From the NCBI GenBank assembly GCA_018985235.1, contig JADGIG010000083.1, forward strand, positions 1 to 22,354: 22,354 nt of DNA. The letters are read 5' to 3'. This DNA comes from Sanchytrium tribonematis. Its lineage: Eukaryota > Sanchytriomycota > Sanchytriomycetes > Sanchytriales > Sanchytriaceae. Positions 8,378-17,197 of the stretch are shown here, one piece after another; position 1 is the first letter of the stretch, and each line of letters opens with the position of its first letter. The notes beneath the pieces are model-generated. The model did not search any database. It was not told the DNA's origin and saw only the letters and a program-made list of their open reading frames with translations. Made by a program: the position numbers and the translations under genes.

Positions 8378-9511
8378 CTAATATTTTTTGAGTATTTCCA
8401 GCTCTTTCGCGCAACTTTCGAGTGCAAGCTCATACAAATCCAGATTTAAATAGGACCCTAAACTCGCCATCAATTTCTTAAATTCATATATCTCCATTTC
8501 ATCTGAAGGAGGACTTATTGCAAAGTACTCTTTTCCAGATCGTACTGCATATTTTGGTTTCTGCTTTGTAGGATAATTTCTCATTTCAAACCATTCGCTA
8601 CTTTCTGGAAATATGTATAATCTATAGTTTTTACAATTGAATCGTAAGAAATTAATCGCAGCGTTTAAATTGCTAGTTTGTGGGACTGTGTGAAATTCAA
8701 TATTGCAATCTTTGACACAGTAAGCTGGCAAACAAAAATTATCTTTGGTGATAATGAGACTTAGTTTGGACAATTTTATAGGGTATTGAACTGCGTTTGT
8801 GATGGAGACCGATTGGACATTGGGAAACATTGAATAATCATTATTGTCTTTTATCACCAAGTCTTCAAATGTTTTTAAATTTGGAAATGTTTTAGCTATT
8901 GCAACATAAAAATCTGGCGTGCTTGAATACTGAATGACAACGGTGTTGACACAGTATATGGGCGGAGATAGTGTCTTAAAATCAGGCTCTGATAAAAAAT
9001 CAATTTTAACGCTAATTTCGACTGGTATAAGTCGCAATTCCTGAAAGAATTCTCTGGTATATACATCAAAATTTAAGACTTCTATACTCTTCAAACCTTT
9101 CATGTTAGCTCTAATTCTCGAAAGTAAAATTGCCACAGAGTTGGACATAATGCGGCTGAAATACTCCTGATGCAATTTGACATGGACGCAGTTTTTCAGT
9201 CTTTCAAACGGTAAAATAAATAAATAAGTATTATCCTTGCCCAAGGTTAAATCTAGCTGTGTAATCCATGTAGAATACGAAAAAAAATTGATATCAAAGT
9301 AGAGAGGCACACCATAAATATTAGACCCGATATTATAAGATAACTTTAATTTGGAATAGAGTTTTCTTTTTAAATATATTTCCGTCAAGGCCTTATTGAG
9401 CATAAACGGTGATGCTAAGGCAGACCGTGACTCTTTTCTATCCACTTTATAAGGATCCGTCTTATATTCCATTAAGATTTTGCTGATAATTTCAACTGGT
9501 AATTTTACCAT
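8378..9511 (-). CDS. F-box-like protein of unknown target, 377 aa
   Basis: A complete ORF from ATG 9511 to TAG 8378. The N-terminus VKLPVEIISKILMEY reads like the first helix of an F-box (LP.EI...IL), which would recruit Skp1 of an SCF ubiquitin ligase. The remainder alternates strands and helices with leucine-rich but irregular spacing (LKNCVHVKLH, LKSIEVLNFDVY, FPNLKTFEDL, FPNVQSVSI, LSKLSLII), suggestive of degenerate leucine-rich repeats. I cannot name an orthologue. The F-box match is only the first ten or so residues, so the call is tentative, but length and intact frame make the gene itself secure. It converges on PIG-M with 1 bp between stops and diverges from SmB across 36 bp. Confidence 0.7.
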   Translation of the reverse strand: MVKLPVEIISKILMEYKTDPYKVDRKESRSALASPFMLNKALTEIYLKRKLYSKLKLSYNIGSNIYGVPLYFDINFFSYSTWITQLDLTLGKDNTYLFILPFERLKNCVHVKLHQEYFSRIMSNSVAILLSRIRANMKGLKSIEVLNFDVYTREFFQELRLIPVEISVKIDFLSEPDFKTLSPPIYCVNTVVIQYSSTPDFYVAIAKTFPNLKTFEDLVIKDNNDYSMFPNVQSVSITNAVQYPIKLSKLSLIITKDNFCLPAYCVKDCNIEFHTVPQTSNLNAAINFLRFNCKNYRLYIFPESSEWFEMRNYPTKQKPKYAVRSGKEYFAISPPSDEMEIYEFKKLMASLGSYLNLDLYELALESCAKELEILKKY

Positions 9512-9515
9512 GTTC

Positions 9516-9532
9516 CGGAGTATAAATCTCCG
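9516..9532. promoter_or_regulatory. TATA-like box within a short inverted repeat in a bidirectional promoter
   Basis: The 36-bp space between the F-box-like gene and SmB contains CGGAGTATAAATCTCCG: perfect 5-bp arms flanking TATAAAT (9521-9527). The TATAAAT is 27 bp before the SmB ATG, a spacing that would put the transcription start close to the ATG. Role inferred; no other promoter shows the same arms. Confidence 0.35.
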
Positions 9533-9547
9533 TGAAATCTATTTTTA

Positions 9548-9961
9548 ATGGTCAATGCAAAAAAATCAAAATTGGAACTTCTGATACGGCACAAAGTAGA
9601 ATTACACTTAGATGACCACAGAATACTCATAGGGCAATTACTGGCATACGACAGACACATGAATGTTGTTATCGAAGATTGTGAAGAGATACGAAAAAAA
9701 CAACGCAGACCTTTGGGATTGTTGGTTGTTCGTGGAGAACATGTTCAATCAGTACAATCAATCGCTCCTCCAGCAGCAGTTAAACAAAAACGAACTGCAA
9801 TGAATATTAGTGGTATTGTACCTGTAAAAGATATGGCTGACAGACCTCCTCCGATTCAAGGTCATTTAAATGCGCCAGTTGCACCTGCCTCCGGTGCTCC
9901 CAAGATGCCGCCAGTAATAGTAGGTGCCAATGCACCGAAAGCTCCCATGGCGCCAAAATAA
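9548..9961 (+). CDS. SMB1: Small nuclear ribonucleoprotein SmB/B'
   Basis: SmB is one of seven Sm proteins forming the ring on U1, U2, U4 and U5 snRNAs. The 137-aa product has the Sm1 motif (HLDDHRILIGQLLAYDRHMN..I.DC.E) and the Sm2 motif (LGLLVVRGEHVQSV), with the SmB-type RRPLGLLVVRGE wording that separates it from other Sm proteins. The linker between the motifs is short. The tail is Pro/Ala-rich (RPPPIQGHLNAP, MPPVIVGANAP) but lacks the repeated PPPGMR motifs of animal SmB. The ATG at 9548 is preceded by a short AT-rich promoter shared with the divergent F-box-like gene. It converges on bL31m with 50 bp between stops. Confidence 0.94.
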   Translation: MVNAKKSKLELLIRHKVELHLDDHRILIGQLLAYDRHMNVVIEDCEEIRKKQRRPLGLLVVRGEHVQSVQSIAPPAAVKQKRTAMNISGIVPVKDMADRPPPIQGHLNAPVAPASGAPKMPPVIVGANAPKAPMAPK

Positions 9962-10011
9962 AATTTTACCATCGCTATTTTGTATTATTTATTGTTATAG
10001 TATATCAAAAA

Positions 10012-10218
10012 TTAACCAAAAACGTCTATGTCACCATATTTGTCTTCAAATTCTTTGGCTTTGCTACTCTTGGTAGCCTTTAACAGAGGGTTGTATAGAG
10101 TGCTGTTGAACATATCCGTCGCCGATTTGATGTCTCTATTTAGCGTGGTCAACATTGTAATTTTTCTGCCATTGCTTAGTGTGACAGCCCTCCGAACAGT
10201 TGGTAAAATCAATTTCAT
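10012..10218 (-). CDS. MRPL36: Mitochondrial large-subunit ribosomal protein bL31m
   Basis: The 68-aa product matches fungal mitochondrial bL31 (Mrpl36 type): VTLSNGRKITMLTTL, then a D..N..L.NPL stretch, ending in a short charged helix KEFEDKYG. It is a structural component of the mitochondrial large ribosomal subunit. There are no zinc-binding cysteines, as expected for the mitochondrial form. The short basic N-terminus (MKLILPTVRRAV) may act as the import signal. The ATG at 10218 is just 15 bp from the ATG of the divergent gene. The family match is from pattern memory over a small protein, so confidence is moderate to high. Confidence 0.75.
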   Translation of the reverse strand: MKLILPTVRRAVTLSNGRKITMLTTLNRDIKSATDMFNSTLYNPLLKATKSSKAKEFEDKYGDIDVFG

Positions 10219-10233
10219 AATTTTAAGGAGTAA

Positions 10234-10674
10234 ATGCTTTCAAGAAAACTTCGAGTTCAGATATCAAAGGAATTTGCGCAGGAAGTTGAGGGAAAAATAT
10301 TTCATTGGGAGCTTCCAGCTGTACCAGAGACCAAAGGATATCCAAATACCTTTATCAATCAACTGACGCTTAACTCGTCAGAAGTCAATTTGACAGAAAA
10401 AGACATCATCAAGGTCAAGGAGTTCCACGGCGGGCATTACAAGCATTTGATCCCGCCAAAACCTGAAATAAAGTCTGAAAGCGACAAGATACTTTACAAT
10501 GCGTGGACTGCAGTTGTTAAAAATAAGACCTATTCTGCAGAAAAAAAATCGGAAACATTAAATTTAATTCAAAGTACATTGAATGGGAAGGCTCCCCAAC
10601 CATTAAAAAAGGCTGGCGTTATTGCAGGCCAAGGATTGAAAAAATTTCTCAAAAATAAAGTAAAAACATCATAA
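10234..10674 (+). CDS. Unrecognised 146-aa protein, possibly mitochondrial
   Basis: A complete ORF from ATG 10234 to TAA 10674. The first 18 residues (MLSRKLRVQISKEFAQEV) are basic and could form an amphipathic targeting helix. The body contains IFHWELPAVPETKGYPN, a conserved-looking EFHGGHYKHLIPPKPE, and a lysine-rich C-terminal helix. Size, basic character and head-to-head pairing with bL31m (15 bp) make a mitochondrial ribosomal or assembly protein plausible, but that is inference; I cannot match a family. The stop codon overlaps the 3' end of convergent TATDN1 by 6 bp. Confidence 0.65.
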   Translation: MLSRKLRVQISKEFAQEVEGKIFHWELPAVPETKGYPNTFINQLTLNSSEVNLTEKDIIKVKEFHGGHYKHLIPPKPEIKSESDKILYNAWTAVVKNKTYSAEKKSETLNLIQSTLNGKAPQPLKKAGVIAGQGLKKFLKNKVKTS

Positions 10675-11664
10675 ACTCGTCATTATTGATTCTTCTTTTG
10701 TTTTGAATAAATTTTCGGCATTCTTAAAAGTCATAATGCTTAGTTCTTCTACTGAGATATTTTTTAATTGAGCGACGACTAGAAGAACCTTTATGATGTG
10801 GCAAGGCTCGCTTCTGTCCTTAATCATTTTCCCATAAGCAAATTTATCAGGTTTTGACACTACAAAATTTGAATCAAAAATAAAATCAGGAAATTTGTAT
10901 TCATCAAACACTCGTACAGGGCTCAATTTCGCCAATTCACCGTATTTGTTTTCTATCAAATTGAAGGAGGCATGACTTTTTTTGATTGAGCACCAAGGGC
11001 AGTCACTCTCTAGCAACAATTTTTCAAGAGGGATGACTTTAACGACGTCTAGGTTTTCTTCGGTTTTCAGCGAACATCCATTAACACCGATGTACAAACC
11101 CATGTCCACCAATTCTAACATCTCCGATTTGGTTCCGGTGAATGAATGAACTACACCACCCTTAAGAAATCTGATGTGTTTTTTTAATATTTTTATAAAA
11201 TCAGATGTGGAAGCGCGATTGTGCAAAAATAGTGGCAAGCTGAATTCCTTTGCCAGTTCCAATTGCATCTCAAATCCTCTTATCTGCGTCATTTTATCGC
11301 AAAACTCTAGTCTGTCATAGTCTAGACCCATTTCACCCAATGCCACTACTTTCTTGTCCGCAATTCCTTGTCGTATCAAGATTCTCATCCTGTTAATGTA
11401 GTCGTGTTTTTGTATTTCTGAAGATCTTGTAGGATGGCACCCCACCGTACTATAAAGCCCTTGATGCTTTTTTGCAATTTTGTATGCATTTCTGCTGTCT
11501 TCCAAATCACCTCCAGTAATAAGTTGACATTCCACACCTGCAGCTAATGCTCTCAACAAAACATTGTCAAGATCATCGTCGTGCTTTCTTTTCCCTCTAT
11601 ATATCCCGTTGAACATCATGTCCGTTAAGTTAGAACCAATCTCAAAGACCCGCAATCGTTTCAT
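10669..11664 (-). CDS. TATDN1: TatD-family deoxyribonuclease (TATDN1)
   Basis: TatD enzymes are metal-dependent TIM-barrel nucleases linked to DNA repair and apoptotic DNA degradation. The 331-aa product shows EIGSNLTDMMFNGIYRGKRKH at the N-terminus, the eukaryotic TATDN1 signature, then TGGDLEDS, STVGCHPTR, the metal-ligand GEMGLDYDR, FLHNR, GVVHSFTGT, NGCSLKTEEN and ESDCPWC. Relative to human TATDN1 there is an insertion of roughly 30 residues before DRSEPCHII. ATG 11664 is the first in-frame ATG (an upstream TTG is ignored). It lies 23 bp after the RPN2 stop on the same strand, and its TGA overlaps the convergent gene. Confidence 0.95.
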   Translation of the reverse strand: MKRLRVFEIGSNLTDMMFNGIYRGKRKHDDDLDNVLLRALAAGVECQLITGGDLEDSRNAYKIAKKHQGLYSTVGCHPTRSSEIQKHDYINRMRILIRQGIADKKVVALGEMGLDYDRLEFCDKMTQIRGFEMQLELAKEFSLPLFLHNRASTSDFIKILKKHIRFLKGGVVHSFTGTKSEMLELVDMGLYIGVNGCSLKTEENLDVVKVIPLEKLLLESDCPWCSIKKSHASFNLIENKYGELAKLSPVRVFDEYKFPDFIFDSNFVVSKPDKFAYGKMIKDRSEPCHIIKVLLVVAQLKNISVEELSIMTFKNAENLFKTKEESIMTSL

Positions 11665-11687
11665 TGTCAAATCAGAGTTTAAGATAT

Positions 11688-14394
11688 TTATTTGTCAAAT
11701 GGATTGTCAATTGACTCTGGAACTGGTCTCTCTTTCGTTGGATCTGTCAGTTCAAATGCTTTAGCACTTTGGTGGGCTTTTAACTCAAACAGTTCTTCTT
11801 TAGTTCCTGGCTGCAAGTCTTCCAATAATTGAATTCCGATGAGACCACTCACAGATTTCAAAGGTTGATATCTACTATTTTTGGCAATTTCGACATGTTT
11901 GACCTGTTGGGGAGTAACTCGGTGTAAGTTTTCCAGCTCAGAAAATTCAGGTTCATCCTCAACAATTTGAGATACCTCTTCGTTGTCTTCTTCAATGGGT
12001 TGGTCCTATATAAGTAGTGAATACGACTTCCATTGGGGAATTTACATTTGACTCTCTTCGCTTTTTGTCTTCTCTTGCCTTGTGTTTCTGGCTAACGGAT
12101 AACACTGCTGTCTTAATTTTATGATCGTCCTTTTTAGTTGGTTCTTTTGAACTAGGAGGATAATCGAACAAAGACGGTTTACATTTTGAAAGAATCTTAA
12201 ATTTTGGTATCTGAAGGTCTTTGTTTAAACCTATAAAAGCTGTTGGTGTAAAAGATAAAGAGAGAAACATAGTCAAGGGGTACCAATACCAATATTGCGT
12301 AAAGAGAGCCATTCCAACAATAGCAGACATATTCGAGTGGCCTGATCTTGACTGAAGACTAATGGTTGTATTTCTACCACCAGCATTTAAGATACCTTGT
12401 GCTAAAACTGCTCCAAATTTAGCCATGCTATTTTCACGCTTATCATTAGTGATTTTTTCGAAAAGCTTGACAACCTCCTCGTATTTTGGATTCTTTGAGT
12501 TTTGCTGCATCAAAATCATCCCTAAAGCAATTAAGGCGCCCTGTCTCACAAAATCAATTGAATCTTTTAATATTGGCATCAAAAGATCAATTGCTTTTTC
12601 GCTTCCGGTACCTGCGCATACAATACCAAGTGCAAGACACGATCCATAACGAACATTAGGATTATAACTTTCGGCCAATAATGATATGACTTCTGGAAAT
12701 GATTCTGGCTGCTTAAACATAAGAAAGCCTAAAGCAATGACAGCTGCCCTTCTAACGTCATCATTGACATCACTAACAGCAATGTGCAGTAGATGCTTGA
12801 CTGCCTTATTATCTGCAGTGCCAGCGTAAGCCATTCCAGTTGTAAAGGCACCAGAATATCTAAGAATTGGGTCCTTATCTTTTAGTAATTTCTCTATTGT
12901 TGCATCAGCAGCTTGCTCTCTACCATACATTATAAGTGCAATACCAACTGCAATACCTCTAATAATTTTTTCGTGTTGAGTGTCATGTGCATACTGAATA
13001 AGTTCATCTACTATTTTCTCCTTTCCACATCCAAGCATTAGCAAACCTATTGCTATAGCTGCAGCTTCACCTGCAATGGCAGAATCGCTAAATAATACCG
13101 ATCTTAAATCATTATAAACGCCTTCATCATTTGAGGCCATAAGTGCAAGACCTAAACCAAGGCAAGCACCATGCTGTAAAATATCATTCTGAGACTTTAA
13201 TTCTTTTCTAATTATTTCGCTAACATCTTTTCCGTGTTTAGCATGAATCAATCCGAGTGCGTAAAGTGATCCTGCTTCGCTATGAGACTGTGTGCTCACA
13301 CTTTCTTGTGGCAAATAAGGCTCTAAAATTTTAAGAGAGTTGCCAATTTGACCTTTATGTATCACACCAAGTGCGGCTGTGGCTGTAAATTTTGACCAAT
13401 TATTAGCTCTTGACAGCCATTCCAGGTTTTCCCTTAAAAATTGGTCATAAGTAGTTCCTGCAAACATAAATGCATTAGAAACACTCAAAGCGGTGTGGTG
13501 AATGGAATTTCTTGCGTCTAGAGAATCTTTTACGTTCTTGAGTATTTGTAAATCTCCTTTGTTGTTTCTGTACATAAATTCCAAGTAAAAAGACAAGCTC
13601 TTCTTCCCATTAAGAATATCTTTTAAGCTAGTGAAGGGAGATTCGATATCCATATCTGATTCGGGTACTGGTATCTCTTGCATCACTTTGTTAAGCAAAA
13701 ACTGGGAAGCTTCTTGTTCTAAGTCGAACGCGATTTGATATGCAGTAAGCAGGTCGTTTTCTTCAATTAATTTTATCAAAAGCTTGGATAATTCTAATGG
13801 TTTGTCTAAATGTAAATAACATTGAACTGCAGGAAAATAATCCTTGTTTGCCACAAATTCTAGCACAAGAAGCTCAAGAATCTTGTTTCTAAAATTGATA
13901 TCAGAGTCAAGTAATATTTCGAATATAATACCAAGAAACTCTTTGCCTTTTTCCACACAGCGTTTAACTAAAGATAAATTCTGAGCTTGAACAGCCATTC
14001 CTACTACTAACTCGACATATCCACTCTTAAAAGCATCGGCAATGATTTTCTCGATCATTTCGTTGAGAAGAGGATCTATCGATTGCTCGGTTTTACTCTG
14101 GGCAACAAAAGTCTCAACTGCGTTTTGAATGACGCTTTTGACATATAAGGACTGTTCATTAAGATTGGATTTGAGAGCATATTTCAACACTAGGTCAGGA
14201 ACTCCCAAATGAAAATAGATCTTTGAAATTAAGAGGGCCAAGTCATCATTTTTCGACGAAAGATACATCTTTTCTAAATTTGGAAGATGATCAGCCAATT
14301 CACTCCAGTATTGGTCTACCTGAGAATGTAACTCTTGAAGCGCGAATGGTGCGCAAGAATTTTCATTCAAAAGTGCAACTAGTCCAGCTGACAT
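11688..14394 (-). CDS. RPN2: 26S proteasome regulatory subunit Rpn2 (PSMD1)
   Basis: CDS is complement(join(11688..12005,12025..14394)), 895 aa. Rpn2 is the large PC-repeat scaffold of the proteasome base that holds Rpn13 and the ATPase ring. Seen: N-terminal AGLVALLNENSCAPFALQ (PSMD1-like), a helical rod, then a toroid of proteasome/cyclosome repeats at about 390-730 with the repeated pattern G..LALG....G (e.g. GACLGLGLALMAS, YGSCLALGIVCAG, GALIALGMILM). A basic KKDDHK...KARE segment follows. After the intron comes the conserved C-terminal RVTPQQVKHVEI...SRYQPLK, ending NPFDK. The upstream TTG at 14415 is ignored; ATG 14394 matches the family start. Without the intron the last ~105 residues would be lost. 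Confidence 0.96.
12006..12024 (-). other. 19-nt spliceosomal intron in RPN2
   Basis: On the minus strand GTATTCACTACTTATATAG, phase 0. Removal connects PMEV to DQPIEEDNEEV and the conserved Rpn2 C-terminus (RYQPLK). Retention stops 11 codons on. The internal ACTAC could serve as a branch site. Confidence 0.94.
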
Positions 14395-14450
14395 GTTACA
14401 AAAATTAATTTGCAATTACAATTTCAAAACAAAAAATTGTTCCGTTTATT

Positions 14451-16746
14451 TTACAATTTTGTGACTAGACCATCCGCAACAAAAACTTTGTTGTTATCCA
14501 TCAAAGCATTCAAATAGAACGAAATTTCGTCCCTTGAAAAATCACTCAAGTCGCTGTATGAACGATCTTTCAAATTTTTAACGGCCTCAAAAAAATCACT
14601 CTCTGGCATTTGCTCGCTATCTGCAAGAAAAGTGCTAATCATCTCAGTGAAAATCTCCAATCTAAATAAGTTAAGTATACCTTTCATATGATTCGGCATC
14701 TTCCGGGGCAGCAGCACCAGTAGAAGGCTTGTCTTTGCTTCTGGTTTTGTGAACAATTTCTTTTTCTTGTTCATCCAAATCCATTGCATCATTATCATCA
14801 TCGTTGTCATCACCACTATCAATATCGTCATCATCTGAAGCAGCCTGCTCTTGTTTTACCTTTTTAGTGGGCCTATGTTTTACTACTTCCTTAAAAAGTG
14901 ATAATTTTAGCATTTTAAATGCAGCCTCGGCATCCTTCTTATTTATAGTGTTCGAAAGTCTAGCTTTTGCAAAAGCTGTCGATAAACGAATCATAGTTTC
15001 TAAAGAACGAACAGTAACTGGTAATGTTTTCTTTTGGTTATAATTTGAATTTCTTAGATTTCCATATTTTTGAGTTATATATCTTGCAGCTTCATCCGAA
15101 AGAATCGGTTTAATGACTGAGCGAGCGTACCAAATATACTTCTTTAAAAATTCGCTGGACAAAACACGTACACCATTGACAGTAATAATGGATTCAACAA
15201 TTTCATCTTGGTTGTCTTTTGGCTCCATCATATAGTTCAAAGGCGTATCTTCCATCACCTGGCCCACTTCGTATTGGTCTGGGACAAATCTTCTGTTCTT
15301 TAAAACATGCGTTGCCAAATGGCTATCATGGACCTCATTAGGGCGATCAAGCATGATAAATAGCAAATCAAATCGACTCAGCAAACTATCAGGCAAATGT
15401 ATGTTTCGAGCAGGATCAATGCTTTCATCATAAAGCCCATATACAGGATTGGCAGCGGCAATCATTGAACAACGTGCATTTAAGGTGACGCATATTCCAG
15501 CTTTAGCAATTGTAATCGACTGTTGTTCCATCACTTCATGTATCGCTACTCTGTCAATATCGCTCATTTTGTCAAATTCGTCTAATAAAACATGTCCTTG
15601 ATCAGCTAAGACGCAAGCACCAGCCTCCAACGTTTTCTCACCGCTTTCCTGATCGTGCGATACCGCAGCTGTAAGACCAACTCCAGAGGCTCCTCTACCA
15701 GTGGTTGACACGCTCAATGGGGCAACTTTAGTTAGATATCGAAGCAATTGAGATTTTCCCACACTGGGATCCCCTACCATAAGTACGTTAATTGATCCTC
15801 TTAATCTTCCACCCTGGTTTAAATGTTTTTCAACTCCTCCTAATAAGCTCAAAAGCAAACCTTTTTTGACAATTTCATTTCCATAGATCGAAGGAGCAAT
15901 ACTTCTACTTAGCAATTCAACTACGTTTTTTTCTTCAGCAACCAATCGCTTCATTTCACTGATCTCGTCGGGCGACACTTTGGTAGAACTGGCAGTCTTA
16001 TTTAACAAATTGATATGCACCGCTACAATAGCCTTTTTAAAATTCCCCATCTTACCACCCATTGTGCGGTAGAATCCTACCACTTGAATTCTGTCACCAG
16101 GTTTTACACTATCACAGAGATGTCCAGATAACATCACATCGATAGACCTTGGAAGTTGACCAGCTGGCGTTAATTCCGGAATTTCTTGCACTATTAAAAA
16201 TTGGTGGTTTTCATATTGTGATAATCCCGGTTGCAGTTCCAACGCATCCCCAAATTTGTCATGCGTTGGAAGTGTAGTTGAAGTGGCAACTTCGTCATTG
16301 ATTCCATTCCCATCGTTGTACAATTTTTCAACTCTATTATTGTTAGAAGATATCTGCAAGCTTTTTTTCAACTTTGGCTTGGTTAATGCAGATTTGGTGA
16401 CAATGCAATCAACACAAACCATTTTGTTCAGTAAATTGCTACGTAATCCACGAGGTGTGACATGATGATCGGCCATTATTCCCATTAAGCCTACCATTTT
16501 CTTTTCGACTCCATAATTTGATGCAGATTCGTCCACTGCTCTACATAAGGATGGGTAGTATAAGACGGGTTGATTTAAAATCCCGTCCACAAGAACGTGA
16601 TTGTACTGTCTTAAATGTTCAAATGAGATAACTAAGGACTTTAGGTCTTTGTTTTGCAAACGGTCATTGTAAGTTCCCATTGGAAATGGTTGTTCTAAAA
16701 ATCTCACAAATTCCTGGTAAATTACATCACTTGCTTGTTCTTGCAT
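14451..16746 (-). CDS. MCM3: DNA replication licensing factor MCM3
   Basis: CDS is complement(join(14451..14661,14681..16746)), 758 aa. MCM3 is a subunit of the MCM2-7 replicative helicase. Seen: N-terminal HHVTPRGLRSNLLNKMVCVDCIVTK and PAGQLPRSIDV, typical of MCM3, with no zinc-finger cysteine set; MCM box with Walker A GDPSVGKS (325-332), Walker B VLLDEFDKM (387-394), sensor AAANPVYG, and arginine finger LLSRFD (R458). A strongly acidic Asp-rich linker (about 648-680) follows, then a winged-helix C-terminus reached only after splicing. Walker A has Gly where most MCM proteins have Ala (SVGKS for SVAKS), a common P-loop variant. ATG 16746 fits the family start. Confidence 0.96.
14662..14680 (-). 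other. 19-nt spliceosomal intron in MCM3
   Basis: On the minus strand GTATACTTAACTTATTTAG, phase 2 (AG|A). Removal extends DAESYER into LEIFTEMISTFL and the conserved MCM3 winged helix. Retention stops after three codons. TTAAC is a possible branch site, about 9 nt from the 3' end. Confidence 0.93.
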
Positions 16747-16857
16747 GTCTCAAGATGGCGACAACGAGGATAAAAAAATATACAAGATTTTTTATTTTTT
16801 AACAGCTAATATAAATTTAGACAATATAATTGCGCAACCACACACCAAAAAGAATAA

Positions 16858-17175
16858 TTATTCTTTAGAAGCTCCCAATCCAGTGTATTCCTGAGAATCA
16901 AATTTTTTCTTATCAAGTCTCACCTTTTTCGAAATGCCCAATTCGGCGTTCATCAATTCGGTTTCAAGTTTCTTCTGCTTTTTCTTTTTCTTTTTATCAA
17001 GTTTGTCCTGTTTTTCTTTGGAATACCATAGTAAATCTTTCCCTCTCCGAGTTGTAGTCTGTCTAGATGAAACTCCTAAATAATGCTCTCGTTCCGCATA
17101 TTCCACATTATCCCATTTAAATTGGTCTCGTCCGCCTCTAACGTTACTAGAGACTGCAAATTTATTTTCCTTCAT
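16858..17175 (-). CDS. MMTAG2: MMTAG2 (C1orf35-like) kinase-phosphorylation-domain protein
   Basis: The 105-aa product contains NVRGGRDQFKWDNV, EREHYLGVSS and RRGKDLLWYSK, matching the start of human multiple myeloma tumor-associated protein 2 (VRGGQDQFNWEDVK...RENYLG...GRDLTWYAK). A lysine-rich helix (KLDKKKKKKQKK) follows, then ELMNAELGISKK and a final GLGASKE that parallels the family's GLG motif. Members are small, basic, probably nuclear proteins of unknown biochemical function. ATG 17175 is 22 bp after the SNRNP40 stop on the same strand. The family is clear from the signature; function is not known. Confidence 0.85.
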   Translation of the reverse strand: MKENKFAVSSNVRGGRDQFKWDNVEYAEREHYLGVSSRQTTTRRGKDLLWYSKEKQDKLDKKKKKKQKKLETELMNAELGISKKVRLDKKKFDSQEYTGLGASKE

Positions 17176-17197
17176 TTGTTTGTTTCAGGGAGAAACA

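Noticed and set aside
10225-10230. AAGGAG just before ATG 10234 as a ribosome binding site
   Set aside because: The genome is eukaryotic, with introns; Shine-Dalgarno pairing is not expected and no other gene shows it.
10028-10366. 112-aa ORF on the plus strand over bL31m
   Set aside because: Antisense shadow of bL31m, running out of frame into the 146-aa gene; no motif of its own.
16751-16762. CAAGATGGCGAC before MCM3, resembling the animal YY1 site
   Set aside because: A single match in a lineage with no known YY1; no other promoter here shows it, so chance is the simplest reading.
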